Assembly (NCBI GenBank): GCA_035712365.1
Contig: DASTAW010000027.1
Coordinates: 1-64,000, forward strand
From: Terriglobia bacterium
GTDB taxonomy: Bacteria > Acidobacteriota > Terriglobia > UBA7540
Direction: 5' to 3'
Length of the DNA: 64,000 nt
Position numbers and translations under genes: made by a program. This document shows, piece after piece, positions 1 to 8,193 of this stretch (positions are counted from its first letter, which is position 1; each line of letters opens with the position of its first letter). The notes under the pieces were generated by a model, which was given only the letters and a program-made list of their open reading frames with translations, searched no databases and was not told the origin of the DNA.

Positions 1-291
1 GAATTTTTGCAGTCCCCAAAAAGGCACTTTTCGCGCTGGTTTTGAGGCAAATGGGACAAAAAAACACGTTTTTTGAAAAACGAACCGGAGAGGTTGTTGA
101 AAACAAAGGAAAATTGCCAAAAAACGAACCGGAAACGAACCTAAAACGAAGCGGAGAAGTTGTTGAAAACACGTAGCTGTGGAAAAAACAAACCGGAACG
201 AACCTAAAAACAAAGCTACCGATCTCATTGAAAACATTAGAGAGTCAAAAAAACGAGCCTGACGCAAACCGGCGCACACATCTGCTAATTT
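1..291. repeat. AT-rich tandem repeat region, about 66-bp period
   Basis: This stretch carries no gene and is much richer in A than the rest of the window. Three similar units of 28-29 bases start at 78, 144 and 208. The first two match at 26 of 28 positions, and each unit ends in TTGAAAACA. Between them the word AAACGAACC or a close variant recurs about eight times (near 79, 123, 133, 145, 186, 197, 209 and 251). From 75 to 240 the plus strand is strongly purine-rich. It lies immediately downstream of the minus-strand aminotransferase stop at 292. There is no hairpin-plus-T-run terminator and no CRISPR-like spacing. Function unknown. Confidence 0.7.
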
Positions 292-1554
292 TTAGCGCGG
301 TTTCTCTGCGCGGCGCCGGGCGCTCTCCCGCACGCCCTCGATCAAGCGGCTGACTTCATCGCTGGTGGTGTAACAGGCGCAACCAGCACGAACGACACCC
401 TGGCCGGCGCAGCCCAAACCTTCCACCGCCGTGGCGGCATAAAAGTTTCCATGCGAGACAAAGACGCCACGTTTCGCCAGATGTGCGGAAACGTCGGCGG
501 AGGGAACGCCTTGGACGATGAACGACACGGTGGGCGTCCGGCGTTCCGCGGGTGTAGGTGCGAACGGCTTAACGCCGGGGATGTCCGAGAGGCCGTCCCA
601 CATTTGCGCCACCAGCGCGTGACCTCGTGCCTCGAGCCCGGCAAGCGCTGCATTCAGCTTCGCTCGTCTGGACGGTCCCGTTGCCAACGAGGCAAGGAAA
701 TCCACGGCAGCGGCGGCGCCTGCAATGCCTTCGTGGTTCTGGGTGCCAGTTTCGGCCCTTTCCGGGGCTGTGTCAGGCGCCGGCAGGAGCTTGGGGAAGT
801 CGATTGATTGCAGGAGGTCCTCTCGACCGTAGAGAGCGCCCATGTGCGGACCGTAGAATTTGTAAGCCGAACAGGAAAGAAAATCGCAGCCCCATGCCTT
901 CACGTCGGTAGGAACATGCGGAGTTGAATGCACGCCATCGGCGAAAAGAATCGCGCCGACGCTGTGCGCGATTTCAGCAGCGCGGCGAACGTCATTGATG
1001 GTGCCCAGAGCGTTTGAAGCCACTCCGATGGCCAGCACCTTAGTCCGCCGGTTCACCTTGGCTTCCAGGTCCCGCCAGTCGAGCTGGCCGGTCTCTCGCA
1101 GCATCTTCACCGAGCGGACCGTTACGCCGCGCTCCTTTGTCAGGGCCTGCCAGGGGTCGATGTTTGCATGGTGGTCCAGCTCGGTCACCACAATTTCATC
1201 GCCGGGACCGTAGGCGCGGCCAAGCGCGCGGGAAAAGTGAAACGTCAAGGTGGTCATGTTTGGGCCAAAAACAATTTCCGAGGGGCTGGCATTCAGCAGG
1301 TCTGCCATTGCCGCCCGTCCCTTGCGGATGATGGCATCGGTTTCATTGCTGGTGGCGTAGCCCCAGTGGGTGTTGGAGTTGTGATGATAGAGATAGTTGC
1401 TGATGGCCTCGACCACGGGGCGGGGGACCTGCGTACCCCCGGGCCCGTCAAAGTAGGCGACGGGGCAGCCGCGTTCGCGGCGCTCGAGCGCGGGAAATTG
1501 GGCGCGAATGCTTTCGACGGTTCCAATGTCGGTCTGGTTGGCTGCAGTGCTCAT
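292..1554 (-). CDS. Class V aminotransferase, cysteine desulfurase-like (420 aa)
   Basis: A PLP-dependent enzyme of the aminotransferase class V fold, closest in look to the 'cysteine desulfurase-like' group. PLP-fold motifs are visible: FDGPGGTQ near residue 36, ELDHHAN near 125, FADGVHS near 204 (the Asp and His that contact PLP) and SAYKFYGPH near 229, where Lys232 is the expected Schiff-base lysine. The frame stays open upstream, but the ATG at 1554 was chosen because GGAG lies a few bases before it and the family homology begins just after it. It lies 134 bp downstream of the aldolase gene on the same strand, so co-transcription is possible. Substrate cannot be told from sequence; true desulfurase activity is unproven. 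Confidence 0.9.
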   Translation of the reverse strand: MSTAANQTDIGTVESIRAQFPALERRERGCPVAYFDGPGGTQVPRPVVEAISNYLYHHNSNTHWGYATSNETDAIIRKGRAAMADLLNASPSEIVFGPNMTTLTFHFSRALGRAYGPGDEIVVTELDHHANIDPWQALTKERGVTVRSVKMLRETGQLDWRDLEAKVNRRTKVLAIGVASNALGTINDVRRAAEIAHSVGAILFADGVHSTPHVPTDVKAWGCDFLSCSAYKFYGPHMGALYGREDLLQSIDFPKLLPAPDTAPERAETGTQNHEGIAGAAAAVDFLASLATGPSRRAKLNAALAGLEARGHALVAQMWDGLSDIPGVKPFAPTPAERRTPTVSFIVQGVPSADVSAHLAKRGVFVSHGNFYAATAVEGLGCAGQGVVRAGCACYTTSDEVSRLIEGVRESARRRAEKPR

Positions 1555-1688
1555 AGTGGCTCCATAGGGTCCGTGCGCAGGAGTGATTTGTCGAGCGCCA
1601 CATTGCAGCGCCAAGGCTGCGGGGCGAGGCCCGTCAGCCGCTGCCAATCTCACACCTCCGGTTAAATTGTACCGGTCCGCGCCCGAGA

Positions 1689-2600
1689 TCATCGCGCACC
1701 AGAAAGTAACGGGCTGAGGCTGCTGTTTTCGATCATGCCGCGCAATCGAGCTTCCTGCGTATTGGTAAGGTTTTCGCGCGGCGCCAGACACGGTCCGCAG
1801 TCGAAGCCTTGCCACTTGAGCATGGTCTTCACGGCCGAGAGCATGGGGAATTCGAGCGTGGTCCGGATGAGTTCATTCACCTGGTCCTGGGCGCGGCGGG
1901 CTTCGTCCCACTTGCCGCCGAGCGCGCTCTGGTAGATCTGGAGAAAGAGTTCAGGAACGAGATTATAGAATGTTCCGATTCCTCCGCCGGCGCCCATCAG
2001 CAGTCCGGCTGCAAACACTTCATCACGGCCGTTGAAAATCACTTTGCCGGACTGGCTGATCTGGTGCAGCTTGTAGAGATCGAAGTCCGTGAACTTCAAT
2101 CCAATTACGTTGGGAATCTGGCAGAGGTCGAGAAGGTGATCGAGAGTTACTGTCAGCCGGCTTGCTTCCGGATAGTAGTAGACCAGAAGCGGCAGTCTGC
2201 TGGCTTGCGCCAATTGCTCGTAGTAGCCGCGCAGTTCGTCGAAGCTGTAGTTTCCGGCCGGGGGCAGACTGCTCACCGCGCCGGCGCCGATGTGCTCCGC
2301 CTGACGCGCGAGTTCACTGGCGTCCGCGAGGCGCGCTGCGCCAACATGCACGATAACGGTCCGGCCGCCTGGCGTGCACCGCACAGCCGCTTCCGCCACT
2401 TGCCGTCGCATGCTGACGGGCTGCAGGCCGCCTTCGCCGGTCTGGCCGCACACGTAGACGCCGTGGACTCCGGCCTCATACAGCCGCGCCAGAAGCCGTT
2501 CAAAGGTTTCAACTGCAAATTCTCCGTTTGCGTTAAACGGAGTGACAACCGCGGGAAAAACTCCGCGGAAACGATGCTTCCACTCTTCACCGGGCGGCAT
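1689..2600 (-). CDS. Dihydrodipicolinate synthase / N-acetylneuraminate lyase family aldolase (303 aa)
   Basis: A class I TIM-barrel aldolase of the DapA/NanA superfamily. The pyruvate-binding motif GQTGE is at residues 52-56, the catalytic tyrosine in YYYPEAS near 143 and the Schiff-base lysine in GLKFTD near 169. Length is normal for the family. It starts 46 bp downstream of the secreted sialidase on the same strand, so N-acetylneuraminate or a related 2-keto acid is the most reasonable substrate. The family also includes 2-keto-3-deoxy sugar acid aldolases, and the sequence alone does not settle this. The cell's lysine-pathway DapA is probably elsewhere. No other sialic acid genes (nanK, nanE, transporter) lie in the window. 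Confidence 0.88.
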   Translation of the reverse strand: MPPGEEWKHRFRGVFPAVVTPFNANGEFAVETFERLLARLYEAGVHGVYVCGQTGEGGLQPVSMRRQVAEAAVRCTPGGRTVIVHVGAARLADASELARQAEHIGAGAVSSLPPAGNYSFDELRGYYEQLAQASRLPLLVYYYPEASRLTVTLDHLLDLCQIPNVIGLKFTDFDLYKLHQISQSGKVIFNGRDEVFAAGLLMGAGGGIGTFYNLVPELFLQIYQSALGGKWDEARRAQDQVNELIRTTLEFPMLSAVKTMLKWQGFDCGPCLAPRENLTNTQEARLRGMIENSSLSPLLSGAR

Positions 2601-2646
2601 GATGATTTAGTCTTCCAGAGGTCAGGGGTAGTTGATTCATGCTAAT

Positions 2647-3858
2647 TCAGTTGAAATGGTCGGCGCCGTGCGCAAGCCACGTCAGGTTGAAACGTGCAAA
2701 CTCAATCTCCTCATTGGCGTTTGCTGCGCCCCTTTCGTACAGCAGGCCGATCGTCCCATCGTGCAACACCGCGAGTGATGAATACGCGGAAGGCCCTGCG
2801 TAAATCATCCGGGCCACCGGCCACGTTTTCCCTTCGTCGTAGCTCAGGCGGACGGTCATGCGATCGCGCCGGGCGGTATCGGCCGGGTTTGAAAAGAGCA
2901 GGCGGTTTCTGCCCGCTTCAGTAGCAAGCGTGTACCGAATCATGCTGGCCTGGCAAATGGGCTCAATCAATGCCAGGTCAAGCCGTACGGGAGACCACGT
3001 GAGTCCGCCGTCGTGGCTCAGCGCAATGGCCCGATGCTGCTTGCCCGCATAACTGCGCATGTTCAGCAGCAGGGAGCCATCAGCCAACTGGACCACAGCC
3101 GACTCGTTGGTTTCGGGCCCCGCGCTGCCGCCGATCTTCCAGGTTTCGCCATGATCGTCGCTGTAAATCACGTGCGAGTAGAGAGCGCCCGTTCCCGCCA
3201 GCTTGTGATCGCAGGGAACCACCAGTCGCCCGTTCTCAAGCTGAATGCCGTTGCCGGGACCCGTGGCATACCAGGTCCAGTTGGATTTCTTCGTCGAGGA
3301 GGTGATATCTTGCAGGGCGGCCCAATGCACTCCGTCGTCGCTGCTGTGCGTAATCCACACGGTGCGCGCCCCTTTGGGCGGGCGCTCGTCGATCTCTTTC
3401 TCCGTCACGCCCGCGGGGCTCGCCGTCAGCAGCAGCCAGATGACGCCGGTAGTGCGGTCCCTGACCGGCGTGGGATTTCCAACCGTGAAGCCCGGAAAGC
3501 GCGCCACCACCTGCGCCTGCATCCAGGCCTTCCCGCCGTACACGCTCCGCCTGAGCACGACAGCGGTGGGCGCGGAATCGCTGGCAGACCCAGAACGTGC
3601 CTCGCAGAAAGCCAGAAGAGTACCTTTGCTGGTGACGAGCAACGCAGGAATGCGATGGGCAGCGTAGCCGCCGTCGTTCGCGTGGTAGACGGCAGTCTGC
3701 TGGATGAACCGGCGCGCGGCGTCAGCGCGGCCCGGCGTGAACAACCAGGCCGCGGAAACTAAAACCGCGATCGCAATGTTTTGCACAATTGATCGCTGAT
3801 CGAGACTCGTTCGTTTCCATTTACGGAAGGACGTTCGAGTTCGCAAACCCAAATGCAT
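2647..3858 (-). CDS. Secreted exo-alpha-sialidase-type BNR/Asp-box beta-propeller (403 aa)
   Basis: A GH33-like six-bladed propeller predicted to cleave terminal sialic acids outside the cytoplasm. A basic N-terminus and hydrophobic stretch (about residues 24-47) form a signal peptide ending near GRADA. The HRIPALL motif with its substrate-binding arginine is at 68-74. Four Asp-boxes are clear: SSDDGVHW (172-179), SDDHGETW (233-240), SHDGGLTW (281-288) and SYDEGKTW (339-346). Glu252, Tyr359 and Glu375 stand where nucleophile-pair residues are expected, though this assignment is by eye. It heads a likely three-gene minus-strand unit with the aldolase and aminotransferase. Some acidobacterial BNR proteins act on other sugars, so substrate identity is an inference. 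Confidence 0.88.
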   Translation of the reverse strand: MHLGLRTRTSFRKWKRTSLDQRSIVQNIAIAVLVSAAWLFTPGRADAARRFIQQTAVYHANDGGYAAHRIPALLVTSKGTLLAFCEARSGSASDSAPTAVVLRRSVYGGKAWMQAQVVARFPGFTVGNPTPVRDRTTGVIWLLLTASPAGVTEKEIDERPPKGARTVWITHSSDDGVHWAALQDITSSTKKSNWTWYATGPGNGIQLENGRLVVPCDHKLAGTGALYSHVIYSDDHGETWKIGGSAGPETNESAVVQLADGSLLLNMRSYAGKQHRAIALSHDGGLTWSPVRLDLALIEPICQASMIRYTLATEAGRNRLLFSNPADTARRDRMTVRLSYDEGKTWPVARMIYAGPSAYSSLAVLHDGTIGLLYERGAANANEEIEFARFNLTWLAHGADHFN

Positions 3859-4201
3859 ACAATACCTGCGGAGTCAGGTTCCGTAATACACACACGCTCT
3901 GCGCCAGCATGGCAAAAATTCAAGCATCGCATTTTACCACTGCCGGCGCTCAGAATCTGAATCCTGCGGTCGAGGCCGTGCCGGCATGCGGGTGAAAACC
4001 GCCCATCGAGGGCCAACGACAAACTTCCGCCCCTTCGTTACGGCGGTCGCGGTGGGCGGCTCTCGTGAGCAAAAAACGCTCCAGCAGAAGTTCGAAAAGC
4101 TCCGCCGATTTGCAGGATCCGCGCGCGGCGGATAAAAGTTTTTAGGGCAGCCGACGCCGCTGGCGGTCCAAGGGTCCTGTCGTCCAGACGGAATATTCCT
4201 G
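3859..4201. other. Intergenic gap, no recognisable gene
   Basis: These 343 bases separate the sialidase start from the stop of the EamA transporter, both on the minus strand. Two short overlapping reading frames exist, but neither has a ribosome binding site or recognisable protein character. The sialidase promoter should lie at the left end; no convincing -35/-10 pair is visible. Confidence 0.5.
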
Positions 4202-5278
4202 TTACTCCGGCGCGGTCACGGCGAGCCCGATAGTGAGCGGCTGAGGAGCGTCAGTCGCCCGGTTGTTGTGAAGGCGGGCGTCTGCGGCCGCCGGGTTGAT
4301 CGGGAGATGAAAGAGTGGGCGCAACCCTGGCATTTCAGAGGCGCTTGGATTGCCGGAGCCGCCTTTCTTACCCCCGCTGAGCCCTACCAGCACCAGACCA
4401 GCGACCACCAGGCAAGTAGCAGCACACTTGGAAATAAGCTGCCATTTGTGGAAGTCCTCCTTTAACCACTGTGGCCTGAACTTGGTCAAGAGCAGTGCGC
4501 CGAAGAAAATGATCACGTACCGCACGCCAGAGATCGCGTCAACGATAGCGGGATGGGTCAGGCTGACGGCATAATAGATCAGAAGTGATCCCACCCCTGA
4601 GATGATCCGGTTCACAAAATACCAGAACCGGCTGCGCGGTCGGCTGTCTCCAGATTCTCTGAAGATTTGTTTCCGCCAGGAAGGCGGAACCAATAATGAG
4701 ACGGAACCGGCAAACGTGCCCAGAGTGAACCAGACGTACCCGCTGACGAAGTTCGAGTGATTGTAGACTATCTTCTCCAATACATTGACCAGACCCAACG
4801 TCCCGGCCGCAAGCGCGACGGGTATCAGCATTTTCTTCAGCGGGTGTTTTTCAGACGCGAACATCATGAACCCACCGGCGCTCATTAAAATGAACCCAAA
4901 GAGTTGCCAGCCCGTCATCTGGCTGCTCAACAACGCCAGGGCGATGAGAGCGGTTGCGACAGGCGAAAAGCCTCCGACGATGGCCAGTGCCTCAGAAGCT
5001 TCGCCCCGCTTCAGCGCGACGTAGTAAAAGAACACACCGATCAGGTGCAAAATTCCGGCGGTGAATGCGATCCCAATGATCGCAAGCGGAGGAGACTTGT
5101 ATCCGAATGGAATGAGGGCAAGGCCGAAGACGCTCAAGGACCCCAGCCAGAAGACGTAACTAAAAAGGTTCTTGGTGCCGCGCTTCTTCAGAAGCACCTT
5201 GTCCCAGAGTAGAGACACGCCGATCAGAGCGTGCGCCAAAACGGCGATCAAGGCACCGTTTTTAAGCAAATGCAGCAA
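4202..5278 (-). CDS. EamA/DMT-family membrane transporter (358 aa)
   Basis: A ten-helix integral membrane protein of the drug/metabolite transporter superfamily. Two homologous halves of about five helices each are visible: residues about 5-135 and 150-300. They are separated by a short charged loop near ASEKHPLKK. Helices such as LIGVFFYYVALKRGEA and AVSLTHPAIVDAISGVRYV match the usual EamA ends of helices 3-4 and 8-9. The last ~60 residues, after LVGLSGGKKGG, form a soluble Ala/Pro-rich tail longer than normal for the family. It stands alone between unrelated genes. Substrate unknown; exporters of amino acids or metabolites are common here. Confidence 0.85.
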   Translation of the reverse strand: MLHLLKNGALIAVLAHALIGVSLLWDKVLLKKRGTKNLFSYVFWLGSLSVFGLALIPFGYKSPPLAIIGIAFTAGILHLIGVFFYYVALKRGEASEALAIVGGFSPVATALIALALLSSQMTGWQLFGFILMSAGGFMMFASEKHPLKKMLIPVALAAGTLGLVNVLEKIVYNHSNFVSGYVWFTLGTFAGSVSLLVPPSWRKQIFRESGDSRPRSRFWYFVNRIISGVGSLLIYYAVSLTHPAIVDAISGVRYVIIFFGALLLTKFRPQWLKEDFHKWQLISKCAATCLVVAGLVLVGLSGGKKGGSGNPSASEMPGLRPLFHLPINPAAADARLHNNRATDAPQPLTIGLAVTAPE

Positions 5279-5968
5279 GAAGTTCTCTCAAGAGGAAAAC
5301 AGCGTGGTTCCGACTCAAAACCGGCGCTGAGTCAGCTACGGCGCAACGGCATTCGTTGGTTCCTCGAGACGTAGAGGAACATCAGTTGCTACCTTTCTTC
5401 CCGGCCTTTTTCTTGTGACTTGCGCTTCTTGTATCGCTCCTTCTTGCGGCGCCACACATAATAACCTGCTCCAACAACGACCGCCATAAGGGCCATGACA
5501 CCCTTTCGAGGTATTCCAACAATCTGTCAGGGGTGTTCGCAAACAGAAACCCCGCCATGGACATCATAACCCGTGTCGCTACACCGAGAGGGTTGTGAAG
5601 GGCAAAGCTTCTCCATTCCCAGCATGCCGGCCCGCGGACCCGCCAACGTGCGCAAGCCGAAAATGTACCGGGCCCGAAAAACGCCGGCCCCACCAGGGCG
5701 CACCACTTGTGGGTCGATCCTGCTCGAATGCTACGAGGGGGGACTCCGTGCGCGATTGCCAGTGCGGCGGCGATCGGGGCGGCACATTCGAGACGGTTAC
5801 TCCGTACGATGAGTTTGTCGTCTTCGTGACGGCGGAAAACTCACCCCAGCCCGCTGCTCCCAGCGGCGAAAAGGTCCTGACAGCAAATGTGTCGAGTTGA
5901 ATGTGAGTCGATCGAGGACGGTACGCCAACGAGCCGTCTTCGGATGGAATCTTACCGGCCGGGCAAAA
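5279..5968. other. Long gap between EamA transporter and tRNA-Arg
   Basis: Apart from the possible 35-aa membrane peptide at 5389-5496, these 690 bases show no gene I can support. Frames of 79-116 codons on both strands overlap each other across 5570-5930, lack ribosome binding sites and have an unnatural amino acid mix. The part near 5830-5968 lies downstream of the minus-strand tRNA-Arg. Confidence 0.45.
5389..5496 (-). CDS. Possible 35-aa single-pass membrane peptide
   Basis: A short frame starts with ATG at 5496 and stops at 5389. It encodes a hydrophobic stretch (LMAVVVGAGYYVW) followed by a very basic tail rich in Arg, Lys and Glu. This is the organisation of a small one-helix membrane protein with a cytoplasmic basic end. 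An AAAGGG sequence lies about five bases before the ATG, a fair ribosome binding site. No homologue is recognised. Longer overlapping frames in this gap look worse. It could be chance. Confidence 0.3.
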   Translation of the reverse strand: MALMAVVVGAGYYVWRRKKERYKKRKSQEKGREER

Positions 5969-6045
5969 TGGTACGCCTGGAGGGATTCGAACCCCCGACC
6001 TGTTGCTCCGGAGGCAACCGCTCTATCCATCTGAGCTACAGGCGC
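5969..6045 (-). tRNA. tRNA-Arg (anticodon CCG)
   Basis: The minus strand folds into a complete cloverleaf. The acceptor arm is GCGCCTG/CAGGCGT (with a G-U first pair). The D arm is GCTC/GAGC, and the anticodon arm GTTGC/GCAAC has loop CTCCGGA, giving anticodon CCG (reads CGG, Arg). A T arm with TTCGAAT follows. Discriminator A is followed by an encoded CCA at 5971-5969. The folded part without CCA is 5972-6045. Confidence 0.97.
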
Positions 6046-6104
6046 ACTTAAACAGAGTGTAATGTCTTGGCCAGAAGCGGTCAAGGCTTGCGAGGTCTGC
6101 TTCG

Positions 6105-6794
6105 TCAGTCAGCATTGAAGCTTGAACCGCTTAAACCGCTGGCAGACCGTTGCGGATCCAGACAATACGCCACCAGCGTTTCCGGCCAGAAGGTCACGCG
6201 AACTTTCTCAATGCGACCCGTCGGAAATAGTTTTCGCAGTCCGCTTGCCGAAAGAAGTCCGAGCTCCTGCGTTTGACCTTTGGGGATGTGGCTGCCTAGC
6301 AGGCTGTTGTAGCCGCGCTGCAGGCCTTCCGGCATGAACTGGATGAACGGCAGATGGTAGTGGCTCTCAAACGGATACCAATAGTTTGGCGTTGTGATAA
6401 ACCAGCTCCTGCCCACCCGCATCACTTCCTGTGCGAACTGCTCTTGCCGGCCCGGTCCCAGGATGTGCTCGACGACGGCATTTGAAAATACGATGTCGAA
6501 ACTCTTGTCGGGAAAGGGCAGGGAACACCCGTCAAATACCACGTAGGTGGACAGGGGGTAGGCCTGGCGCGCGCTTCTCACTTCGCCAAGGTCGTAGCCG
6601 CCGGCAACGATCCGCGACGGGTAGGGATAAACGTCCTCAAAAGTGTATCGGAGGAAAACCTTGCCGCTTGCGCCAATGTCCAGCACGCGCTCTTCCGGAC
6701 GCGGTTGGAACAGGGTTTCGAAGAGCTGGAACTTCTTCGTCCTGGACTTGTGGCTGAAACTCCTCAGGACCGATTTGAAGTAGGAACTTTCCAT
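6105..6794 (-). CDS. Class I SAM-dependent methyltransferase (229 aa)
   Basis: A Rossmann-fold methyltransferase of the Methyltransf_11 type. The AdoMet-binding motif I is VLDIGASG near residues 37-44. The acidic end of strand 2 is GYDLGE near 66, and motif IV is FDIVFSNAVVEHI near 99-111, followed by MRVGRSWFITTPN. The helical C-terminal half (YWYPFESHYHLPF onwards) resembles methyltransferases that sit among glycan or lipid biosynthesis genes. It is flanked by tRNA genes and has no metabolic partners nearby, so the acceptor substrate is unknown. Confidence 0.85.
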   Translation of the reverse strand: MESSYFKSVLRSFSHKSRTKKFQLFETLFQPRPEERVLDIGASGKVFLRYTFEDVYPYPSRIVAGGYDLGEVRSARQAYPLSTYVVFDGCSLPFPDKSFDIVFSNAVVEHILGPGRQEQFAQEVMRVGRSWFITTPNYWYPFESHYHLPFIQFMPEGLQRGYNSLLGSHIPKGQTQELGLLSASGLRKLFPTGRIEKVRVTFWPETLVAYCLDPQRSASGLSGSSFNAD

Positions 6795-7050
6795 GTGCGA
6801 ATATGCCCGCAGTTTTCGTCGCGCGGGATGGCCTGAAGCGAATCAATCGCGATCAACTATCTTGCAGCAAATTCCGCCACAGCGCAGTATTTTGTTAGGA
6901 TCCTCCCGCGCTGACAGGCAGGGGAAAATCGCTGGGGAACTTCTTGTCTTGCGGTGATTGGTCCGAAAGCCCTAAAATCACTGGAGCCACAAACTTGCCG
7001 GAACGGCCTGCTGGCAATCCTCAAGCAAGTTTGCATTACGGTCTCGACAC

Positions 7051-7140
7051 GGAGAGGTGTCCGAGTGGCTGAAGGAGCACGCTTGGAAAGCGTGTTCACG
7101 AGCAATCGTGACGTGGGTTCGAATCCCACCCTCTCCGCCA
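7051..7140 (+). tRNA. tRNA-Ser (anticodon GGA)
   Basis: A class II tRNA with a long variable arm, as required for serine. The acceptor is GGAGAGG paired with CCTCTCC. The anticodon arm CACGC/GCGTG encloses TTGGAAA with anticodon GGA at 7085-7087. A variable stem-loop around 7094-7112, a TTCGAAT T loop and encoded GCCA at the 3' end complete it. A perfect 16-bp palindrome (CGTACCGTACGGTACG, 7141-7156) follows directly. Confidence 0.97.
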
Positions 7141-7338
7141 CGTACCGTACGGTACGCGGCTCAACCAAGCGATTGGCGCTGATCGACAAGGAGCCTTCCA
7201 GAGTCAGATCCAAATTCAGCCGGCTTTGGGACACAATTATGGGCAGGCGTCTGGGGCGTTTGCCGCGACATATGTCTTCCTTGCCGGAAATTATTGGGAA
7301 TTGAGATCAATCGGAACGCAGAGGTAGCGCAACCGGCC

Positions 7339-8058
7339 CTAGGCCTCGAATTTGGATACTTCCGACGACATCAGCGGGCCTTCCCCCAGGCGCTCAAAGA
7401 CACGCTGCACCATCCTATCGCAGCGAGCACCCATGAAAGGAAACGCATCCGCACGCGCCGCGCCTGCGCGATTATAAAGCTCCCGGCGCAGGAGCACGCG
7501 GGCGCGATGCAGTCGGACCTTCACGTTCTCTTCGGTGAGGTTGAGGGCGCTGGCGGTTTCCGCGGTGCTCATTTCCTCGACGTCCCGCAGCATGAGCACC
7601 GTGCGGTAGGCTTCAGGCAGAGAGAGGACCGCCGCCTCGAGGAGCCTGCTCATCTCCGCCGTGGAAGCTTGCTGCTCGGGGCTCGCCAAGCGGCTTGTCA
7701 ATTCGCGACTAGCCTCGCCTTTCAGCATAACCATCTCCTCCAAACCTTCCAACTGTCTTCGCCTCCCGGCCCGGGCTAATGCCTCGTGCACCGCAATTCG
7801 GGTCAGCCAGGTTGAAAACGCCGAACGGCCCGCGAACTGGTTCAGGTGCTGATAGGCGCGGACGTATGCGTCCTGCGTAACGTCTTCCGCTTCCGCCTCG
7901 TCGCGCAAAATTGCAAGTGCCACCCGAAATAGCCTTTGGTTGTAGCGCCGCATGATGATTTCAAAAAGCGCTGTTTCGCCCTGGAGGACGCGCGCCACAA
8001 CTTCTTCGTCAGGCCACTTCTCAGCTTTGGCCCTTTCAACTGCTTCTGCCGCCTGCAT
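7339..8058 (-). CDS. ECF-type RNA polymerase sigma factor (239 aa)
   Basis: A group 4 sigma factor. Region 2 spans about residues 30-100 (IMRRYNQRLFRVAL, EDVTQDAYVRAYQHL, FSTWLTRIA). Region 4 spans about 137-195 (LPEAYRTVLMLRDVEEMS, then the helix-turn-helix up to VKVRLHRARVLLR). A further ~45 residues form a C-terminal extension containing GARCDRMVQRVFERL. No anti-sigma gene adjoins it. The ATG at 8058 is preceded by GAGGAGC. It diverges from the DoxX gene, and the shared 135-bp gap holds a TGTAACC box facing each way, so autoregulation and control of the DoxX unit are plausible but inferred. Confidence 0.93.
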   Translation of the reverse strand: MQAAEAVERAKAEKWPDEEVVARVLQGETALFEIIMRRYNQRLFRVALAILRDEAEAEDVTQDAYVRAYQHLNQFAGRSAFSTWLTRIAVHEALARAGRRRQLEGLEEMVMLKGEASRELTSRLASPEQQASTAEMSRLLEAAVLSLPEAYRTVLMLRDVEEMSTAETASALNLTEENVKVRLHRARVLLRRELYNRAGAARADAFPFMGARCDRMVQRVFERLGEGPLMSSEVSKFEA

Positions 8059-8097
8059 AATTAGCTCCTCATATCATAGAGCGGCGGGATGGCATTT

Positions 8098-8104
8098 GGT
8101 TACA
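8098..8104 (-). promoter_or_regulatory. TGTAACC box facing the sigma-factor gene
   Basis: TGTAACC on the minus strand, about 40 bases before the sigma-factor ATG. It matches the AAC-containing -35 elements common to ECF sigma factors and mirrors the box at 8151-8157. A matching -10 is not obvious: CGCTCTATGATA follows at a spacing of 14. Confidence 0.3.
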
Positions 8105-8150
8105 AAAACAAAGTGCTTTTGGGCTCCACGGAAGAAAAATTCTCCCACGC

Positions 8151-8180
8151 TGTAACCTCTTGCCGATCGCTCACTCATTA
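8151..8180 (+). promoter_or_regulatory. Putative ECF promoter of the DoxX unit
   Basis: TGTAACC at 8151-8157 is followed after 10 bases by CGCTCACTCA, an arrangement like ECF-dependent promoters. Transcription would begin just upstream of the GGAGG ribosome binding site at 8186-8190, giving a very short leader before the ATG at 8194. The facing box at 8098-8104 supports joint control, although the two spacings differ by about four bases. Confidence 0.35.
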
Positions 8181-8193
8181 CGGTTGGAGGCAA

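Noticed and set aside
78-236. CRISPR array at the left edge
   Set aside because: Units of 28-29 bases are imperfect, only three in number, and the 'spacers' resemble each other (shared AAACGAACC words), unlike real spacers.
3759-4022. 87-codon minus-strand and 68-codon plus-strand frames upstream of the sialidase
   Set aside because: They overlap each other and the sialidase start, have no ribosome binding site and no protein-like pattern.
5573-5929. Several frames of 79-116 codons on both strands before tRNA-Arg
   Set aside because: Mutually overlapping, no ribosome binding sites, no recognisable motif.
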